DNA of 45,723 nucleotides, taken from the NCBI GenBank assembly GCA_016840025.1, contig JAEOTF010000229.1, positions 1 to 45,723 of the forward strand. The letters run 5' to 3'. Positions 26,080 to 35,375 of the stretch are shown piece by piece. The position numbers and the translations under genes are program-made. Within the stretch, counting starts at the first letter, position 1, and each line of letters begins with the position of its first letter. The notes under the pieces are model-generated. The model was not told where the DNA came from. It saw only the letters and a program-made list of their open reading frames with translations, and did no database searches. This stretch comes from Candidatus Hodarchaeota archaeon. Lineage in GTDB: Archaea > Asgardarchaeota > Heimdallarchaeia > Hodarchaeales > YT1-039.

Positions 26080-26397
26080 ATGGAGAAATCTAATGAAATA
26101 GTTGGAGAATTCAACCGTCCTTTTGGTAAAATCCTTATTATATTATTTATTCTAACAGTTATCGAAATTGTAGTGGGTTCATTAGAGCAGATCACAAATA
26201 ATGATTGGAGTGCCGAAAAACCTATTATTATAGCAGTATTAGTCAGTCTAGCACTATTAAAGGCCTTTTTTGTGGCTGCTTTTTTTATGGGCATTAAATA
26301 TGAAGAGCATCCATTAATTATAACAATCATCACTTTCGCTATACCGCTGTTTATCGGTATTCCGATAGCGTTTTTATCGGGTATGGGTGGTCATTAA
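26080..26397 (+). CDS. coxD: Cytochrome c oxidase subunit IV (prokaryotic COX4/CyoD-like)
   Basis: A 105-residue protein with three hydrophobic helices at about residues 13-34, 45-68 and 76-98. The central AVLVSLALLKAFFVAAFFMG followed by HPLI matches the small prokaryotic subunit IV family, in which the L-x-K-A-x-x-V-A-x-F-F-M segment is typical. Its role is thought to be structural. It follows coxA by 39 bases with the ATG at 26080 and closes the core oxidase cluster. Confidence 0.82.
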   Translation: MEKSNEIVGEFNRPFGKILIILFILTVIEIVVGSLEQITNNDWSAEKPIIIAVLVSLALLKAFFVAAFFMGIKYEEHPLIITIITFAIPLFIGIPIAFLSGMGGH

Positions 26398-26674
26398 TTC
26401 AAAAAATGGCTATTTTTTAAAAATTAGTAGAGGGACTAGTATTATCCAATTAAAAGGGATTTTTAGCATATTGCCGATTCCAGATTCTAATTTTAACATT
26501 TTTTTTCTTCCCACCAGTTATGTTAAGAGAAGTTTTACTAACAAGGCAAAATATCTCAATATAATCAAGACAAAAGGATAATTATAAGGAAACAAATCTT
26601 AATGCAAAAAATACTCGTCAAAACGTTCTTTTCTAATATACAGAAATAACGTTTGAGAGACTGAGAGATTAAAA
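26398..26674. other. Intergenic stretch between coxD and the UbiA-family gene
   Basis: About 277 AT-rich bases. A short open frame (to 26581) overlaps the end of coxD but has neither a ribosome binding site nor a recognisable product. T-rich tracts near 26490-26510 could act as a U-rich terminator for the oxidase transcript. I see no RNA gene. Confidence 0.4.
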
Positions 26675-27382
26675 TTGGAGTCTATTAAGAAAATTTTCGG
26701 GTTTATTCGCCTCTTAAGGCCACAATTTCTTCTAGCCTACCTCATTGTTGGTATAGGTGGAATTGCTATCGGATTTACACAAGATCAAAAGCTAACAACT
26801 AACAGTTTCAGTATACTGGGATTCTTACCGATAATTCTCGCTGCAATGGGGGTACATCTCCGAGATGAAGCATCTGACTGGGTGAACGGTTATGATACAG
26901 AATATGGCGGTATGGGTGTAATTAGAGAGGGGCTCTATTCGGTTAAAACTGTTAAGAGACTAGGATTTCTTTTTACAGCCATAGGAATTATTTTGGGAGT
27001 GTTACAAGCATTTTTTCTACCAATTCTATGGTTTATCGGTATTCCAATGCTTATTGTCATCATATTTGCGAATTACTTAACAGAGGAGATTTTTCTCGGG
27101 CATGAAATGGTTACAGCCAGTACATACTGGGGAACTTTCCTCTGGGTTTATTTAGCTCAAGATTGGCAAATTACTTTATCCATTGCTTTATTCTCGATAT
27201 TTATCTATTTAATAGTATTTGCCCTAATCCCCTATCAGGACATCGGTGATTATGAAGTAGATAAAAAAAACGGGAAGAAGACATTAACTGCAAGACTTGG
27301 TGTCGATGGAATTGGGCAATTAAGTGTGTTTATTGGGTTATTTAGCCTTTTGATGCTTTATTCAGCCCTTTTGAATGCTTAA
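26675..27382 (+). CDS. UbiA-family prenyltransferase
   Basis: A 235-residue integral membrane protein with about seven hydrophobic segments. It starts with IRLLRPQFLLAYLIVG, the usual UbiA entry helix. A diverged first Asp region, LRDEASDWVNGYDTEYGG, is followed by YQDIGDYEVDKKNGKKTLTARLG, which fits the second D-x3-D motif of UbiA/MenA-type enzymes. Attachment of an isoprenoid tail to a quinone precursor is plausible given the respiratory neighbours; a lipid-head-group role is also possible. It is distinct from ctaB. The start is a TTG at 26675 after GAGAGATT. It is somewhat shorter than the family norm. Confidence 0.78.
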   Translation: MESIKKIFGFIRLLRPQFLLAYLIVGIGGIAIGFTQDQKLTTNSFSILGFLPIILAAMGVHLRDEASDWVNGYDTEYGGMGVIREGLYSVKTVKRLGFLFTAIGIILGVLQAFFLPILWFIGIPMLIVIIFANYLTEEIFLGHEMVTASTYWGTFLWVYLAQDWQITLSIALFSIFIYLIVFALIPYQDIGDYEVDKKNGKKTLTARLGVDGIGQLSVFIGLFSLLMLYSALLNA

Positions 27383-27445
27383 AACATTACTAAAAGTAAA
27401 TTTACATAAGTTTGGACTAACTGCTACAATTAGAGGATGTTAGAA

Positions 27446-28030
27446 ATGAGTGCAAATAGTGAATATGTGATATGTCGCTTATGTGGGTATATTCGTAAAG
27501 CTAATTCAACAGGAGATTGCCCTGCCTGTGGTGCAAAACCAAAGGCGTTCGTACCTTACAAGCAAAAAGTCTCTACCAACCGGCTTAGATTTCTTAAACT
27601 TGATATTCACCCTGTTACTGTTCATTTCACAGTAGGGTATACTGTTTCTATAGCTGTACTTTTCGTTATCTCACAAATTACTGATGAATTATTTGATATC
27701 ACTATCGAACCTGTCCTAGACTTTTTCGTTTATCTACTCCCTATATTTGTCCTCGCGGGAGGAATAACTGGAGTTATAGATGGAAAAGTGCGATATAGAA
27801 GGTTAAAAACGCCTTATTTGAGGCTTAAACTGATCCTCGCTGTTTCTTTACTTCCTATTTCGCTACTACTGGCATTTATTCACGCTGCTCATAATGATGA
27901 TTTAGTATATGTAGCTGGAGAAGCTTTCTTTATTCTTCTGTCAACCATTATTGTTAGTTTTCTCGGATTGGTCGGTAGTAGGTTAGTAGCCCCGATTGTA
28001 CCTAGAGGAACTGAAATAAAGAAAGAGTAG
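27446..28030 (+). CDS. Rubredoxin-like zinc/iron ribbon fused to DUF2231-like membrane domain
   Basis: A 194-residue protein. Residues 7-32 form a rubredoxin-type knuckle pair, YVICRLCGYIRK and DCPACGAKP, with cysteines at 10, 13, 25 and 28 able to bind Fe or Zn. A membrane domain follows with about four hydrophobic helices, beginning with LDIHPVTVHFTVGYTVSIAV; the HPxTVHF signature is shared with the N-terminal part of the oxidase subunit III fusion. GAGG lies nine bases before the ATG at 27446; the ATG at 27437 is too close to it. It is likely a membrane-tethered redox protein linked to the oxidase. The metal and function are inferred. Confidence 0.75.
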   Translation: MSANSEYVICRLCGYIRKANSTGDCPACGAKPKAFVPYKQKVSTNRLRFLKLDIHPVTVHFTVGYTVSIAVLFVISQITDELFDITIEPVLDFFVYLLPIFVLAGGITGVIDGKVRYRRLKTPYLRLKLILAVSLLPISLLLAFIHAAHNDDLVYVAGEAFFILLSTIIVSFLGLVGSRLVAPIVPRGTEIKKE

Positions 28031-28040
28031 CGTAGTTCAC

Positions 28041-28670
28041 ATGGGAATGGACTATCTTGAATATAGAGCTATGGTCAGTCCCTTAAAGAAACTAATGCAG
28101 AATAACTTCGAATTTAGAGTGTTTAAACGATTTCTTGCATCCTGTCAGGTTAATTTAACAAAAAAAACAATATTAGAAGTAGGTTGTGGAGCGGGGTTTG
28201 GATTAGAACTTATTTCTAAAGAATTCAAACCAAAAAGGCTTATTGCATTTGACATCATGCCCGAAATGGTTACTTTCGCAGAACACTATACCAAAAAGAG
28301 AAAAATTCCTGTGGACCTCTTTGTGGGAGATATCATAGATAGTAAGTTGCCTTCCAATACTTTTGATTGTGTCTTCGTCTTTACGGTTTTACACCACACA
28401 CCTAAATGGCCTGAGGCTCTGAAAGAGATAAATAGGGTTTTAAAACTTGGTGGTGTATTGTTAATCAATGAACATGACAAAGTAACTGTTGATCGTTTCG
28501 AACGCTTCTTTAAAGTCAAACATCCGAAAAAATCCAGATTTTTATGGGATGAATTTAAAGAAGAAATAGCAAAAGCGGGTTTTAAGATAATTAGAGAAAA
28601 AAAATTTATGTTTGGAGTGGGCCTACACTTCCTTATGTGTATTAGAACAAAAAATCCTATCTCAACTTAG
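28041..28670 (+). CDS. Class I SAM-dependent methyltransferase
   Basis: A 209-residue soluble methyltransferase. TILEVGCGAGFGLELI is motif I (SAM-binding glycine loop), LIAFDIMPEMV the acidic motif II region, FDCVFVFTVLHHTPKWPEAL motif IV and LKLGGVLLINEH the post-motif. The family covers quinone, lipid and small-molecule methylases; UbiE-like quinone methylation would suit the context after a UbiA-family gene and the oxidase, but this is inference. It starts 10 bases after the rubredoxin/DUF2231 gene and ends convergent with glutamate dehydrogenase (2-base gap). Confidence 0.82.
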   Translation: MGMDYLEYRAMVSPLKKLMQNNFEFRVFKRFLASCQVNLTKKTILEVGCGAGFGLELISKEFKPKRLIAFDIMPEMVTFAEHYTKKRKIPVDLFVGDIIDSKLPSNTFDCVFVFTVLHHTPKWPEALKEINRVLKLGGVLLINEHDKVTVDRFERFFKVKHPKKSRFLWDEFKEEIAKAGFKIIREKKFMFGVGLHFLMCIRTKNPIST

Positions 28671-28672
28671 AA

Positions 28673-29941
28673 TTATGGAAAAATACCTCGCAATTGGGTA
28701 GCTTGGGCAACTCTTTGAATAGCTAAAGACATCGCTGATGTTCGGAGATCTGTAAGATTGTATTTTTCTTTCATTTTTGCAACATTATCATAAGAATTAC
28801 AGAGAATTTCGCGTAAGTAATCATTGACCTGTTTTATATTCCAAAAGAAACTCTGCAAAGATTGAACCCATTCAAAATAAGAAACTATCACACCACCCGC
28901 ATTCGCTAGGATCCCTGGTACAACAGTTATTCCCTTCTCATTTAGAACATCATCAGCTGCGGGAGTAATCGGACCATTTGCACCCTCTATTATTAGGTTA
29001 GCTTTGACTTCATCTGCATTTGAGGTTGTAATTTGGTTTTCCATAGCACATGGGGTAAGAACATCAACTTCTAGCTTAAATAATTCTTCATTGGTGATAG
29101 ATTCAGCGTCGGGATATCCATCAACGGATCGTTTTGGATGATTAGCCACATAAGTTGCAACTTTTGTGACATCAAGCCCCTCAGGATTATAAATCCCACC
29201 AAATGCATCAGTAACCGCCACAATTGGATATTTATGGGCATAGGCTATTTTGGCAAAATTTGATCCTACATTACCAAATCCTTGAATAGCGACCTTTTTT
29301 CCATAACAACAGTCCACACTTTCTCGCTTGAGGGATTCTTCCATGCTAATAAAAATACCACGCCCTGTAGCTTCTACTCTACCTAAACTACCTCCTACAA
29401 CCAATGGTTTACCTGTAACGACGCCTAATTCCGTATGTCCTCGAATCATAGAATAAGTATCCATAATCCATGCCATTACCAACTCATTTGTGCCCATATC
29501 GGGTGCTGGAATGTCTCTATCAGGACCGATCATGTTTATTAGGCTGTACGTAAAACGTCGAGTTAAACGTTTTAATTCCTCTACACTAAGTTTGTAGGGG
29601 TCAACCACCACCCCGCCTTTCGCACCACCATAAGGGATATTAACCACAGCAGTTTTATAAGTCATCCAAGCAGCAAGAGCTTTGACTTCATCTAAATCAA
29701 CATGAGGAGCATATCTTATTCCACCTTTTGTAGGCCCTCGAGCGTCATTATGTTGTACCCGATAACCCTCAAAAACTTCTATACGTCCATCATCCATTGT
29801 AACTGGAAAATTGGTAATAAAAACGCTTGCTGGCTTTTCTAATATTTTTACAATATTCTTATCAAGATTGATTACTTCAGCTGCATTATATAACTGTGTT
29901 AGGGCACTTTCCCATGGATTTAATTCTTTATCTTTCTGCAT
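28673..29941 (-). CDS. gdhA: Glutamate dehydrogenase
   Basis: A 422-residue hexameric-type Glu/Leu/Phe/Val dehydrogenase interconverting glutamate and 2-oxoglutarate plus ammonia. Substrate region: GPTKGGIRYAP and VVNIPYGGAKGGVVVDP with catalytic Lys; DIPAPDMGTNELVMAWIMDT carries the catalytic Asp; the Rossmann loop is VAIQGFGNVGSNFA. An acidic residue after the second strand (VTDAFGG) hints at NAD over NADP. It lies just downstream of the 2-oxoacid:ferredoxin oxidoreductase genes on the same strand (60-base gap), consistent with supplying or draining 2-oxoglutarate. Confidence 0.95.
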   Translation of the reverse strand: MQKDKELNPWESALTQLYNAAEVINLDKNIVKILEKPASVFITNFPVTMDDGRIEVFEGYRVQHNDARGPTKGGIRYAPHVDLDEVKALAAWMTYKTAVVNIPYGGAKGGVVVDPYKLSVEELKRLTRRFTYSLINMIGPDRDIPAPDMGTNELVMAWIMDTYSMIRGHTELGVVTGKPLVVGGSLGRVEATGRGIFISMEESLKRESVDCCYGKKVAIQGFGNVGSNFAKIAYAHKYPIVAVTDAFGGIYNPEGLDVTKVATYVANHPKRSVDGYPDAESITNEELFKLEVDVLTPCAMENQITTSNADEVKANLIIEGANGPITPAADDVLNEKGITVVPGILANAGGVIVSYFEWVQSLQSFFWNIKQVNDYLREILCNSYDNVAKMKEKYNLTDLRTSAMSLAIQRVAQATQLRGIFP

Positions 29942-30001
29942 AAATTCACCATGCCTAGCCTTGTTATAATTGGTGGAGAAGAACGTTTAAAGAAGGAATA
30001 T

Positions 30002-30874
30002 TTATGCTCGAGTTTTTGAAGCGAAAAGCGACTTTAATTTTTCTTTATCTAGAGATCGGTTAAACAAAGGCGTTTTATCGGTCTCATATACGCCGATAGA
30101 CTCTTCAAATGTTGGTTTGTAAGGATCTTTGTAAAAAATCCCTAAGGGCAGTTTCTTCGTTTCCATTGCTCTCTTAAGTGCCTCAATTCTGTCATGTGGT
30201 TTGTAAGTGTCCTCAAGATAATAAGTATTCTCCTTGTACCATTTATTCGTCTGAACTCTGTTGAAACTGACACAAGGTTGGAAAATATCTACAAGAGCAT
30301 ATCCCTTGTGTGTGATGGCCTGTTTTAGTATATCTTTAAGTTGTTCTCCATCGCCAGAAAAAGCTCGTGCAACAAAAGATGCGTTAAGAGAGATTGCTAC
30401 AGATAAAGGTTGGAAAGGTTCAAGGATGTTACCATGAATTTGTAAGGTTGAAACATAGCCACGAGGACTTGTTGGCGACGCTTGTCCCTTTGTCAAACCA
30501 TAGACACCATTATTGAAGACCAAATTTGTAATATTGGGATTAGCCCGGATCGTCGACAGGAAATGATTACCCCCCTCTCCATATGTACAGCCATCACCAC
30601 TAACAGCTACTACATGGAGATCAGGATTTATAACTTTAATTCCAAGTGCTGCGCTCAAATATCTCCCATGTAACCCATTGAACATATGTGCATTTAAATA
30701 TTGAGGGGTTTTTGCCGCTTGGCCTATGCCTGATACAACCACAAGCTCTTCAGGCTTGATTTCTAGCTCCATTAAAGCTAGCTTTAGAGTGTTTAATATA
30801 GGATAATTACCACAGCCTCCACACCAGCCAATCTGGTTTATAGGAATATCCATGTCAAAAAGTGTTTCTACCAT
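30002..30874 (-). CDS. korB: 2-oxoacid:ferredoxin oxidoreductase beta subunit
   Basis: A 290-residue thiamine-diphosphate-binding subunit. [12 protein letters not shown] carries the first two cluster cysteines (18 and 21); [15 protein letters not shown] with [20 protein letters not shown] forms the ThDP/Mg site; the late FQPCVSFN supplies another cysteine. At the usual third-cysteine position (GIGCS in studied enzymes) the sequence is [10 protein letters not shown], so one classical [4Fe-4S] ligand is replaced by Gln. It is downstream of the fused gamma-alpha gene (11-base gap). 2-Oxoglutarate is the likely substrate because isocitrate and glutamate dehydrogenases flank it, but pyruvate or branched acids are possible. 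Confidence 0.9.
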   Translation of the reverse strand: MVETLFDMDIPINQIGWCGGCGNYPILNTLKLALMELEIKPEELVVVSGIGQAAKTPQYLNAHMFNGLHGRYLSAALGIKVINPDLHVVAVSGDGCTYGEGGNHFLSTIRANPNITNLVFNNGVYGLTKGQASPTSPRGYVSTLQIHGNILEPFQPLSVAISLNASFVARAFSGDGEQLKDILKQAITHKGYALVDIFQPCVSFNRVQTNKWYKENTYYLEDTYKPHDRIEALKRAMETKKLPLGIFYKDPYKPTFEESIGVYETDKTPLFNRSLDKEKLKSLFASKTRA

Positions 30875-30885
30875 ACGTGAACCTC

Positions 30886-32589
30886 CTAAAGTATCTCCGT
30901 TATTTTAGTAATAAGTTCTTCTACAGAAAATGGATGCCCGCTATATTTTAGAATGCTATGGTGAATCTCAATTCCAGTGTGTAATTTTAATAATTTGCGG
31001 AATTGAGAAGTAGCATTGTTTTCGATGACTATCGTCTTTTCTGCCTTCCTCAGATATTTTTCTGTGTTAGAATGCAATGGATAAACTTGTTTGAAGTGAA
31101 GAAAAGCAATTCCTTCTCGCGCTAATTCACTTACGGCCTCTTGGATTATATGATAAGTAGAACCCCATGCGATAATTAGAACCTTATAATCGTCCTTCCC
31201 TATTAATTCTGGTGGAATTGCTTCGTTATGCAATGCATCGAGCTTCTTTAACCGTTTATCAACCATATTTGTCCTAATTATTGGATCTTCTGTGAGATGA
31301 CCGTCCTCTGTATGCTCATGACTGTCAACCTTTACGATTCCATCCCCATATCCTGGGATTCCCCGCGGAGAAATTCCATCTTCAGTCAGTTGATACCTAT
31401 TATATGTTTTATCGGTTTTTACGAAATAGTGGTCAACTTTTACTTCTGATAAGTCCAACATTGGTAGGTTGTAATAGGTATTCATATAGTATTGATCTGT
31501 TAGAATAAAGACCGGAATTTGATATTTGTCAGCAAGGTTAAAGGCCTTCTGAGTTAAATAAAAGCCATCTTGTATTGTCCCAGGAGCAAAAATAACTCGG
31601 GGGAATTCCCCATGACCCGCATAAAGGGCTAATTCTAAGTCACCTTGTTCTGTCCTTGTTGGTAGACCAGTTGCAGGACCAGGTCTTTGAGCGATATGAA
31701 CAACAAGCGGCATTTCTAAGGCAACCGATAGACTTAGACCTTCTTCCATCAGCGCAAATCCTCCACCTGAAGTATTCGCCAGGGCTCTTCCCCCTGCATA
31801 CCAAGCTCCAATCGCTTTATTGATGCCTGCAATCTCATCTTCTGCTTGATCTACTATAATTCCAAAATTTCTTGATTGTTGTGAGAGAAAGGTCAATACA
31901 CCTGTGGAAGGAGACATAGGATAGGCCGAAATGAAGTTACACCCACCGGCAATGGCCCCAATGCTTACAGCTTCAGTACCATTTATGAGAAGCTCATTTT
32001 TTACACTTGAACGAGATTGTAATTCTAAGGTAACTTCTTTAGCGTGAGTAAGACCTTTATTATAACCGATTTCAGCGGCAATAAGGTTTTTACTGACTAT
32101 ATCATCTCCTTTCGCAGAAAAACGGTGTCTTAGATATTCTTGCAAAGATTCTAGGTGAATATTAAGAAGTCCGATAATGAAGCCTGCGGCAACAATAGAA
32201 GTGAAGAGTTTGCCACCTGCTTCCACTGCTAGTTGAGCAAAAGGGACATCTAATATGTCATCACACATGCGACATTCATCCTCAATAAACTCGGGTTCAC
32301 CAACAATTATCGTTTGTGATGTTACTCTACTTTTCAGACGTGTGAAACTCCCCTTATTGAGTAATACTAAAACATCAATTCGATCTACAAAAGCATTAAC
32401 ACGATCAGAGGATACTCGTATTTCCGTTGAATTATTGCCACCCCGAATTCGGGACATGTATTCTCTTGTAGCAAAAACATTCAAACCTGAGAGTTTGAAA
32501 ACCTTGAGCAATACTTGTTCAACGGTAGCTATCCCTTGTCCTGCACCCCCGCTTAGCACTATTGAGACATTGTTATTATTTTTTGACAT
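30886..32589 (-). CDS. korA: 2-oxoacid:ferredoxin oxidoreductase fused gamma-alpha subunit
   Basis: A 567-residue fusion. Residues about 1-185 are the gamma domain ([37 protein letters not shown]). From about 200 comes the alpha subunit ([20 protein letters not shown] with the YPxTP-like motif, [37 protein letters not shown]). Two-subunit (ab) enzymes of this layout oxidise 2-oxoacids to acyl-CoA and reduce ferredoxin. I chose the ATG at 32589, preceded by AAAGGGG, because the 47 extra residues of the longer frame do not resemble the family. It belongs to the transcript containing isocitrate dehydrogenase upstream and korB downstream. Confidence 0.93.
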   Translation of the reverse strand: MSKNNNNVSIVLSGGAGQGIATVEQVLLKVFKLSGLNVFATREYMSRIRGGNNSTEIRVSSDRVNAFVDRIDVLVLLNKGSFTRLKSRVTSQTIIVGEPEFIEDECRMCDDILDVPFAQLAVEAGGKLFTSIVAAGFIIGLLNIHLESLQEYLRHRFSAKGDDIVSKNLIAAEIGYNKGLTHAKEVTLELQSRSSVKNELLINGTEAVSIGAIAGGCNFISAYPMSPSTGVLTFLSQQSRNFGIIVDQAEDEIAGINKAIGAWYAGGRALANTSGGGFALMEEGLSLSVALEMPLVVHIAQRPGPATGLPTRTEQGDLELALYAGHGEFPRVIFAPGTIQDGFYLTQKAFNLADKYQIPVFILTDQYYMNTYYNLPMLDLSEVKVDHYFVKTDKTYNRYQLTEDGISPRGIPGYGDGIVKVDSHEHTEDGHLTEDPIIRTNMVDKRLKKLDALHNEAIPPELIGKDDYKVLIIAWGSTYHIIQEAVSELAREGIAFLHFKQVYPLHSNTEKYLRKAEKTIVIENNATSQFRKLLKLHTGIEIHHSILKYSGHPFSVEELITKITEIL

Positions 32590-32708
32590 TAATGAAACCC
32601 CTTTGATTCGGGTTTGTTCTTTCATTTTGGAGAAATTTTTCTCTCTAAACTCAATATGAATCTTTTCAGAATTTTTGTATTTAGGTATCATTATTTTGAT
32701 TAAGGCGA

Positions 32709-33905
32709 TTATTTTTGAAAACTCTTCCATTTTTCTTCTAGTTGAGGATTTTGAATAGTTTCCATTATGTATTTACCGAATTCTTCACCAGTTGCGCCAT
32801 TTTTTCTTCCAGTCATGACTAATTTCTTTTCATATTCATTACAAATATCGATGGCCATCTCTAACTTCTTAGCTTTGCCAAGAAATCCAATATGATTAAG
32901 TAATAAGGCTGTAGCTTTAATAATACTCGAGGGATTAGCGTATTGTGCTCTTCCGTCCTCAACCATTTTAAGAGCAGACCCATGAATAGCCTCAAACATA
33001 GCATACCGCTTACCTACGTTGGAGGCACCCGCAGTTCCGACCCCACCCTGTATTTGGGCTGCTTCATCCGTAATAATATCACCATAAAGGTTAGGAGCCA
33101 CAATTACTTTGAATGAGCTAGCTCTGGCTGGATCTATTAGTTTTGCAGTCATTATGTCTACATACCAATCATCCCATTCTACTTTTGGATAGTCTTTCGC
33201 AACTTTTTCTGCAATTGCTAAGAACTTCCCATCAGTTGCTTTGACAACATTAGCTTTTGTTACGACAGTAACTTTGTTAATATTATTCTTGTGTGCATAT
33301 TCAAATGCTGCTCGAATAATACGCTTTGATCCCTGATCAGTGATAACTTTGAAATCAATTGCTAAATCCTCGGTTACGTGAACTCCACTAGATCCTAGAA
33401 CATATGCTCCTTCTGTGTTTTCGCGGAAAAATACCCAATCTATATCTTTTTCAGGAACTTTCACTGGACGCACATTGGCAAAAAGATCTAATTCACGTCG
33501 CATGGCTACATTCGCACTTTCTATGTTTGGCCAAGGATCCCCTTTTCGTGGAGTCGTAGTAGGACCCTTCAAAATAACATGACATTTTTTGAGTTCTTCT
33601 AAAACGTCATCTGGGATAGCCTTCATCACTTTTGCCCTATTTTCAATCGTTAAGCCTTCAATATTTCTAATCTGGACTTTTCCTTTCTTGATTTCTTCCT
33701 CTAATAGAAAATTGAGAATATTTACAGCATGTTTTGTGATTTCAGGACCTATACCGTCTCCGCCACAGGCGCCAAGAATAATAGGCTTAAGACTATTATA
33801 ATCTAACCAATTGGGCTCTTTTTTTAGCTTTTCTACACGAGATAATTGCTCTCTTACAATTTTTTCAAAGTGATTTTTTGCGTTTTTGATGATTTCTTCA
33901 GTCAT
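32709..33905 (-). CDS. icd: Isocitrate dehydrogenase (isocitrate/isopropylmalate family)
   Basis: A 398-residue beta-decarboxylating dehydrogenase. Motifs: GGDGIGPEITKHAV, FRENTEGAYVLGSSG (isocitrate-binding region), VTVVTKANVVKATDGKF with catalytic Lys, and APNLYGDIITDEAAQIQGGVG with the metal-binding Asp pair. The cofactor loop EAIHGSALKMVEDGRAQYAN has Lys where NADP enzymes carry Lys and NAD enzymes usually Asp, so NADP use is suggested but not proven. The family also includes isopropylmalate and homoisocitrate dehydrogenases; neighbouring citrate synthase, aconitase and the oxidoreductase favour isocitrate. It is divergent from citrate synthase. Confidence 0.88.
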   Translation of the reverse strand: MTEEIIKNAKNHFEKIVREQLSRVEKLKKEPNWLDYNSLKPIILGACGGDGIGPEITKHAVNILNFLLEEEIKKGKVQIRNIEGLTIENRAKVMKAIPDDVLEELKKCHVILKGPTTTPRKGDPWPNIESANVAMRRELDLFANVRPVKVPEKDIDWVFFRENTEGAYVLGSSGVHVTEDLAIDFKVITDQGSKRIIRAAFEYAHKNNINKVTVVTKANVVKATDGKFLAIAEKVAKDYPKVEWDDWYVDIMTAKLIDPARASSFKVIVAPNLYGDIITDEAAQIQGGVGTAGASNVGKRYAMFEAIHGSALKMVEDGRAQYANPSSIIKATALLLNHIGFLGKAKKLEMAIDICNEYEKKLVMTGRKNGATGEEFGKYIMETIQNPQLEEKWKSFQK

Positions 33906-34226
33906 ATTATTTCACCAGTTATTACATATTTCCTTACATTATTTCTGATTAAATTCCGTTTCCCTAGGATAAAGACATCAATTTCACATAATCAGCTCTG
34001 TAAGGTAACACTTCTGTTATATTATGGCACAAGATTAAGTTAAGACCTTTTTTCTTGGTTTTGTGTTTATTTTATGAGTTAAGGACATACTAACTAACTC
34101 CTATTAGTTAGTTTGAGACGCCTAATAGCTTATACCATTGAGTACTTTCGTTTATACCCAAACAGAGATTTTTAGCCTATTTGTTAAAGGGAGGGGAGTT
34201 TTTAATAAAAAAGGTTTCAAAGTGTA
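33906..34226. other. Divergent promoter region between isocitrate dehydrogenase and citrate synthase
   Basis: A 321-base AT-rich spacer with no supported gene. It must hold the promoters for both directions. The only ordered element I see is the perfect inverted repeat at 34092-34113, reported separately. The stretch just before the citrate synthase start has GGGAGGGGAG at about 34189-34198. Confidence 0.6.
34092..34113. promoter_or_regulatory. Perfect 8-bp inverted repeat, candidate operator
   Basis: AACTAACT (34092-34099) and AGTTAGTT (34106-34113) form a perfect dyad around the six-base centre CCTATT. It lies between the divergent isocitrate dehydrogenase and citrate synthase genes, about 115 bases from the citrate synthase start. 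Such a dyad could bind a dimeric regulator controlling both TCA transcripts; a hairpin in a long 5' leader is the alternative. Confidence 0.5.
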
Positions 34227-35375
34227 ATGAAAAGAAAAACAATGGGTGCTAGTTTGGGAAAGGTCGAAAAGGGATTAGAGAACATAAATGTTCTAGAGAC
34301 AAAGATTGCTTTTATAGATGGGGAGAAAGGGATTTTAGAATATAGAGGAATCAATATTAATGAAATTGTTAACCTTCCATATGCTGCTGTTACGTATCTT
34401 CTTATGTATGGAAAAATTCCAAGTGAAAACGAGTTATCTGCATTTTCAACAGAGTTACGAGAGAATAGAGAAATTGACAATGAGATAATAGAGGTTGTCC
34501 ATGCATGCAACTTTAATGTTGAAGCAATGGACGTATTACGCACGGCAGTTTCATATCTTTCTCACTGTGATCCAGACCTAAGTGAAAATACATTAGAAGC
34601 TAATCTAAGGAAAGGAATGAGGATAATAGCAAAGGTTCCCACTATTATAGCAGCTTTTTATAGGACTAGAAACGGTTTAGAACGGATCTTGCCTAACCCT
34701 AATCTCTCTCATGGAGCAAACTTTCTTTACATGTTGCGAGGAAGCAAACCTAGTGAAACTGAATGTAGAGTTATGGAAGCGGATTTTGTTATCAGCGCAG
34801 AGCATGAGTTGAATGCATCCACCTTTTCTGCGAGGGTTACGATAAGTACACTCTCTGACCTTCATTCAGCAGTCTCTGCGGGAATGGGCACATTAAAAGG
34901 ACCATTACATGGTGGGGCACGACTAGAAGTAATGAAAATGCTTGATGAGATCAAATCACCAGAAAAGGCTGAAGAGTATGTGTTAAACCTTATGACGAAT
35001 AAACAACGGATTATGGGATTTGGGCATAGGGTATACAAGACTTATGACCCTAGAGGAGTGATATTTAAGAGACTTGCTAGAGAAATTGCAGAAGAAAAGG
35101 GGGATATGTGCTGGTATGAGATTGCTGAAAACATAGAAAAAACTGTTATCAGAGAGTTGGTTGAAAAGCGTGGAAAACCAATTTATCCAAATGTAGACTT
35201 CTATATTGGTGTAATCTATAAATATCTAGGCATTCCACCATCGCTGGCGACTTCAGTGTTCGCTATTGGCAGGTGTGCTGGATGGGTAGCCCACTGCATT
35301 GAACAATATGCCGATAATAGGCTAATACGCCCCCGTGCAAAGTATACGGGCGAGCGTAATTTAGGGGTTAATTAA
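34227..35375 (+). CDS. gltA: Citrate synthase
   Basis: A 382-residue enzyme condensing acetyl-CoA with oxaloacetate. Family blocks: LETKIAFIDGEKGILEYRGI at the N-terminus, DLHSAVSAGMGTLKGPLHGG with the active-site His of the GPLHGGA motif, RIMGFGHRVYKTYDPRG with the second His, and YPNVDFYIGVIYKYLGIPP with the catalytic Asp. The C-terminal GWVAHCIEQYADNRLIRPRA is also typical. Length is that of archaeal and Gram-positive type I enzymes. It is divergent from icd and followed after 150 bases by a micro-ORF and the beta-helix gene. Confidence 0.96.
   Translation: MKRKTMGASLGKVEKGLENINVLETKIAFIDGEKGILEYRGININEIVNLPYAAVTYLLMYGKIPSENELSAFSTELRENREIDNEIIEVVHACNFNVEAMDVLRTAVSYLSHCDPDLSENTLEANLRKGMRIIAKVPTIIAAFYRTRNGLERILPNPNLSHGANFLYMLRGSKPSETECRVMEADFVISAEHELNASTFSARVTISTLSDLHSAVSAGMGTLKGPLHGGARLEVMKMLDEIKSPEKAEEYVLNLMTNKQRIMGFGHRVYKTYDPRGVIFKRLAREIAEEKGDMCWYEIAENIEKTVIRELVEKRGKPIYPNVDFYIGVIYKYLGIPPSLATSVFAIGRCAGWVAHCIEQYADNRLIRPRAKYTGERNLGVN

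Noticed and set aside
26387..26581. 64-codon plus-strand open frame after coxD
   Set aside because: It overlaps the end of coxD, lacks a ribosome binding site, and its product is a low-complexity mix with no recognisable pattern.
32255..32659. Plus-strand 134-codon frame opposite the oxidoreductase alpha gene
   Set aside because: It is antisense to a well-conserved coding region and its product is a Ser/Thr-rich shadow translation without family features.
32590..32730. N-terminal extension of the 2-oxoacid oxidoreductase alpha gene
   Set aside because: The 47 extra residues resemble nothing in the family, would overlap the isocitrate dehydrogenase stop, and a better start with AAAGGGG exists at 32589.
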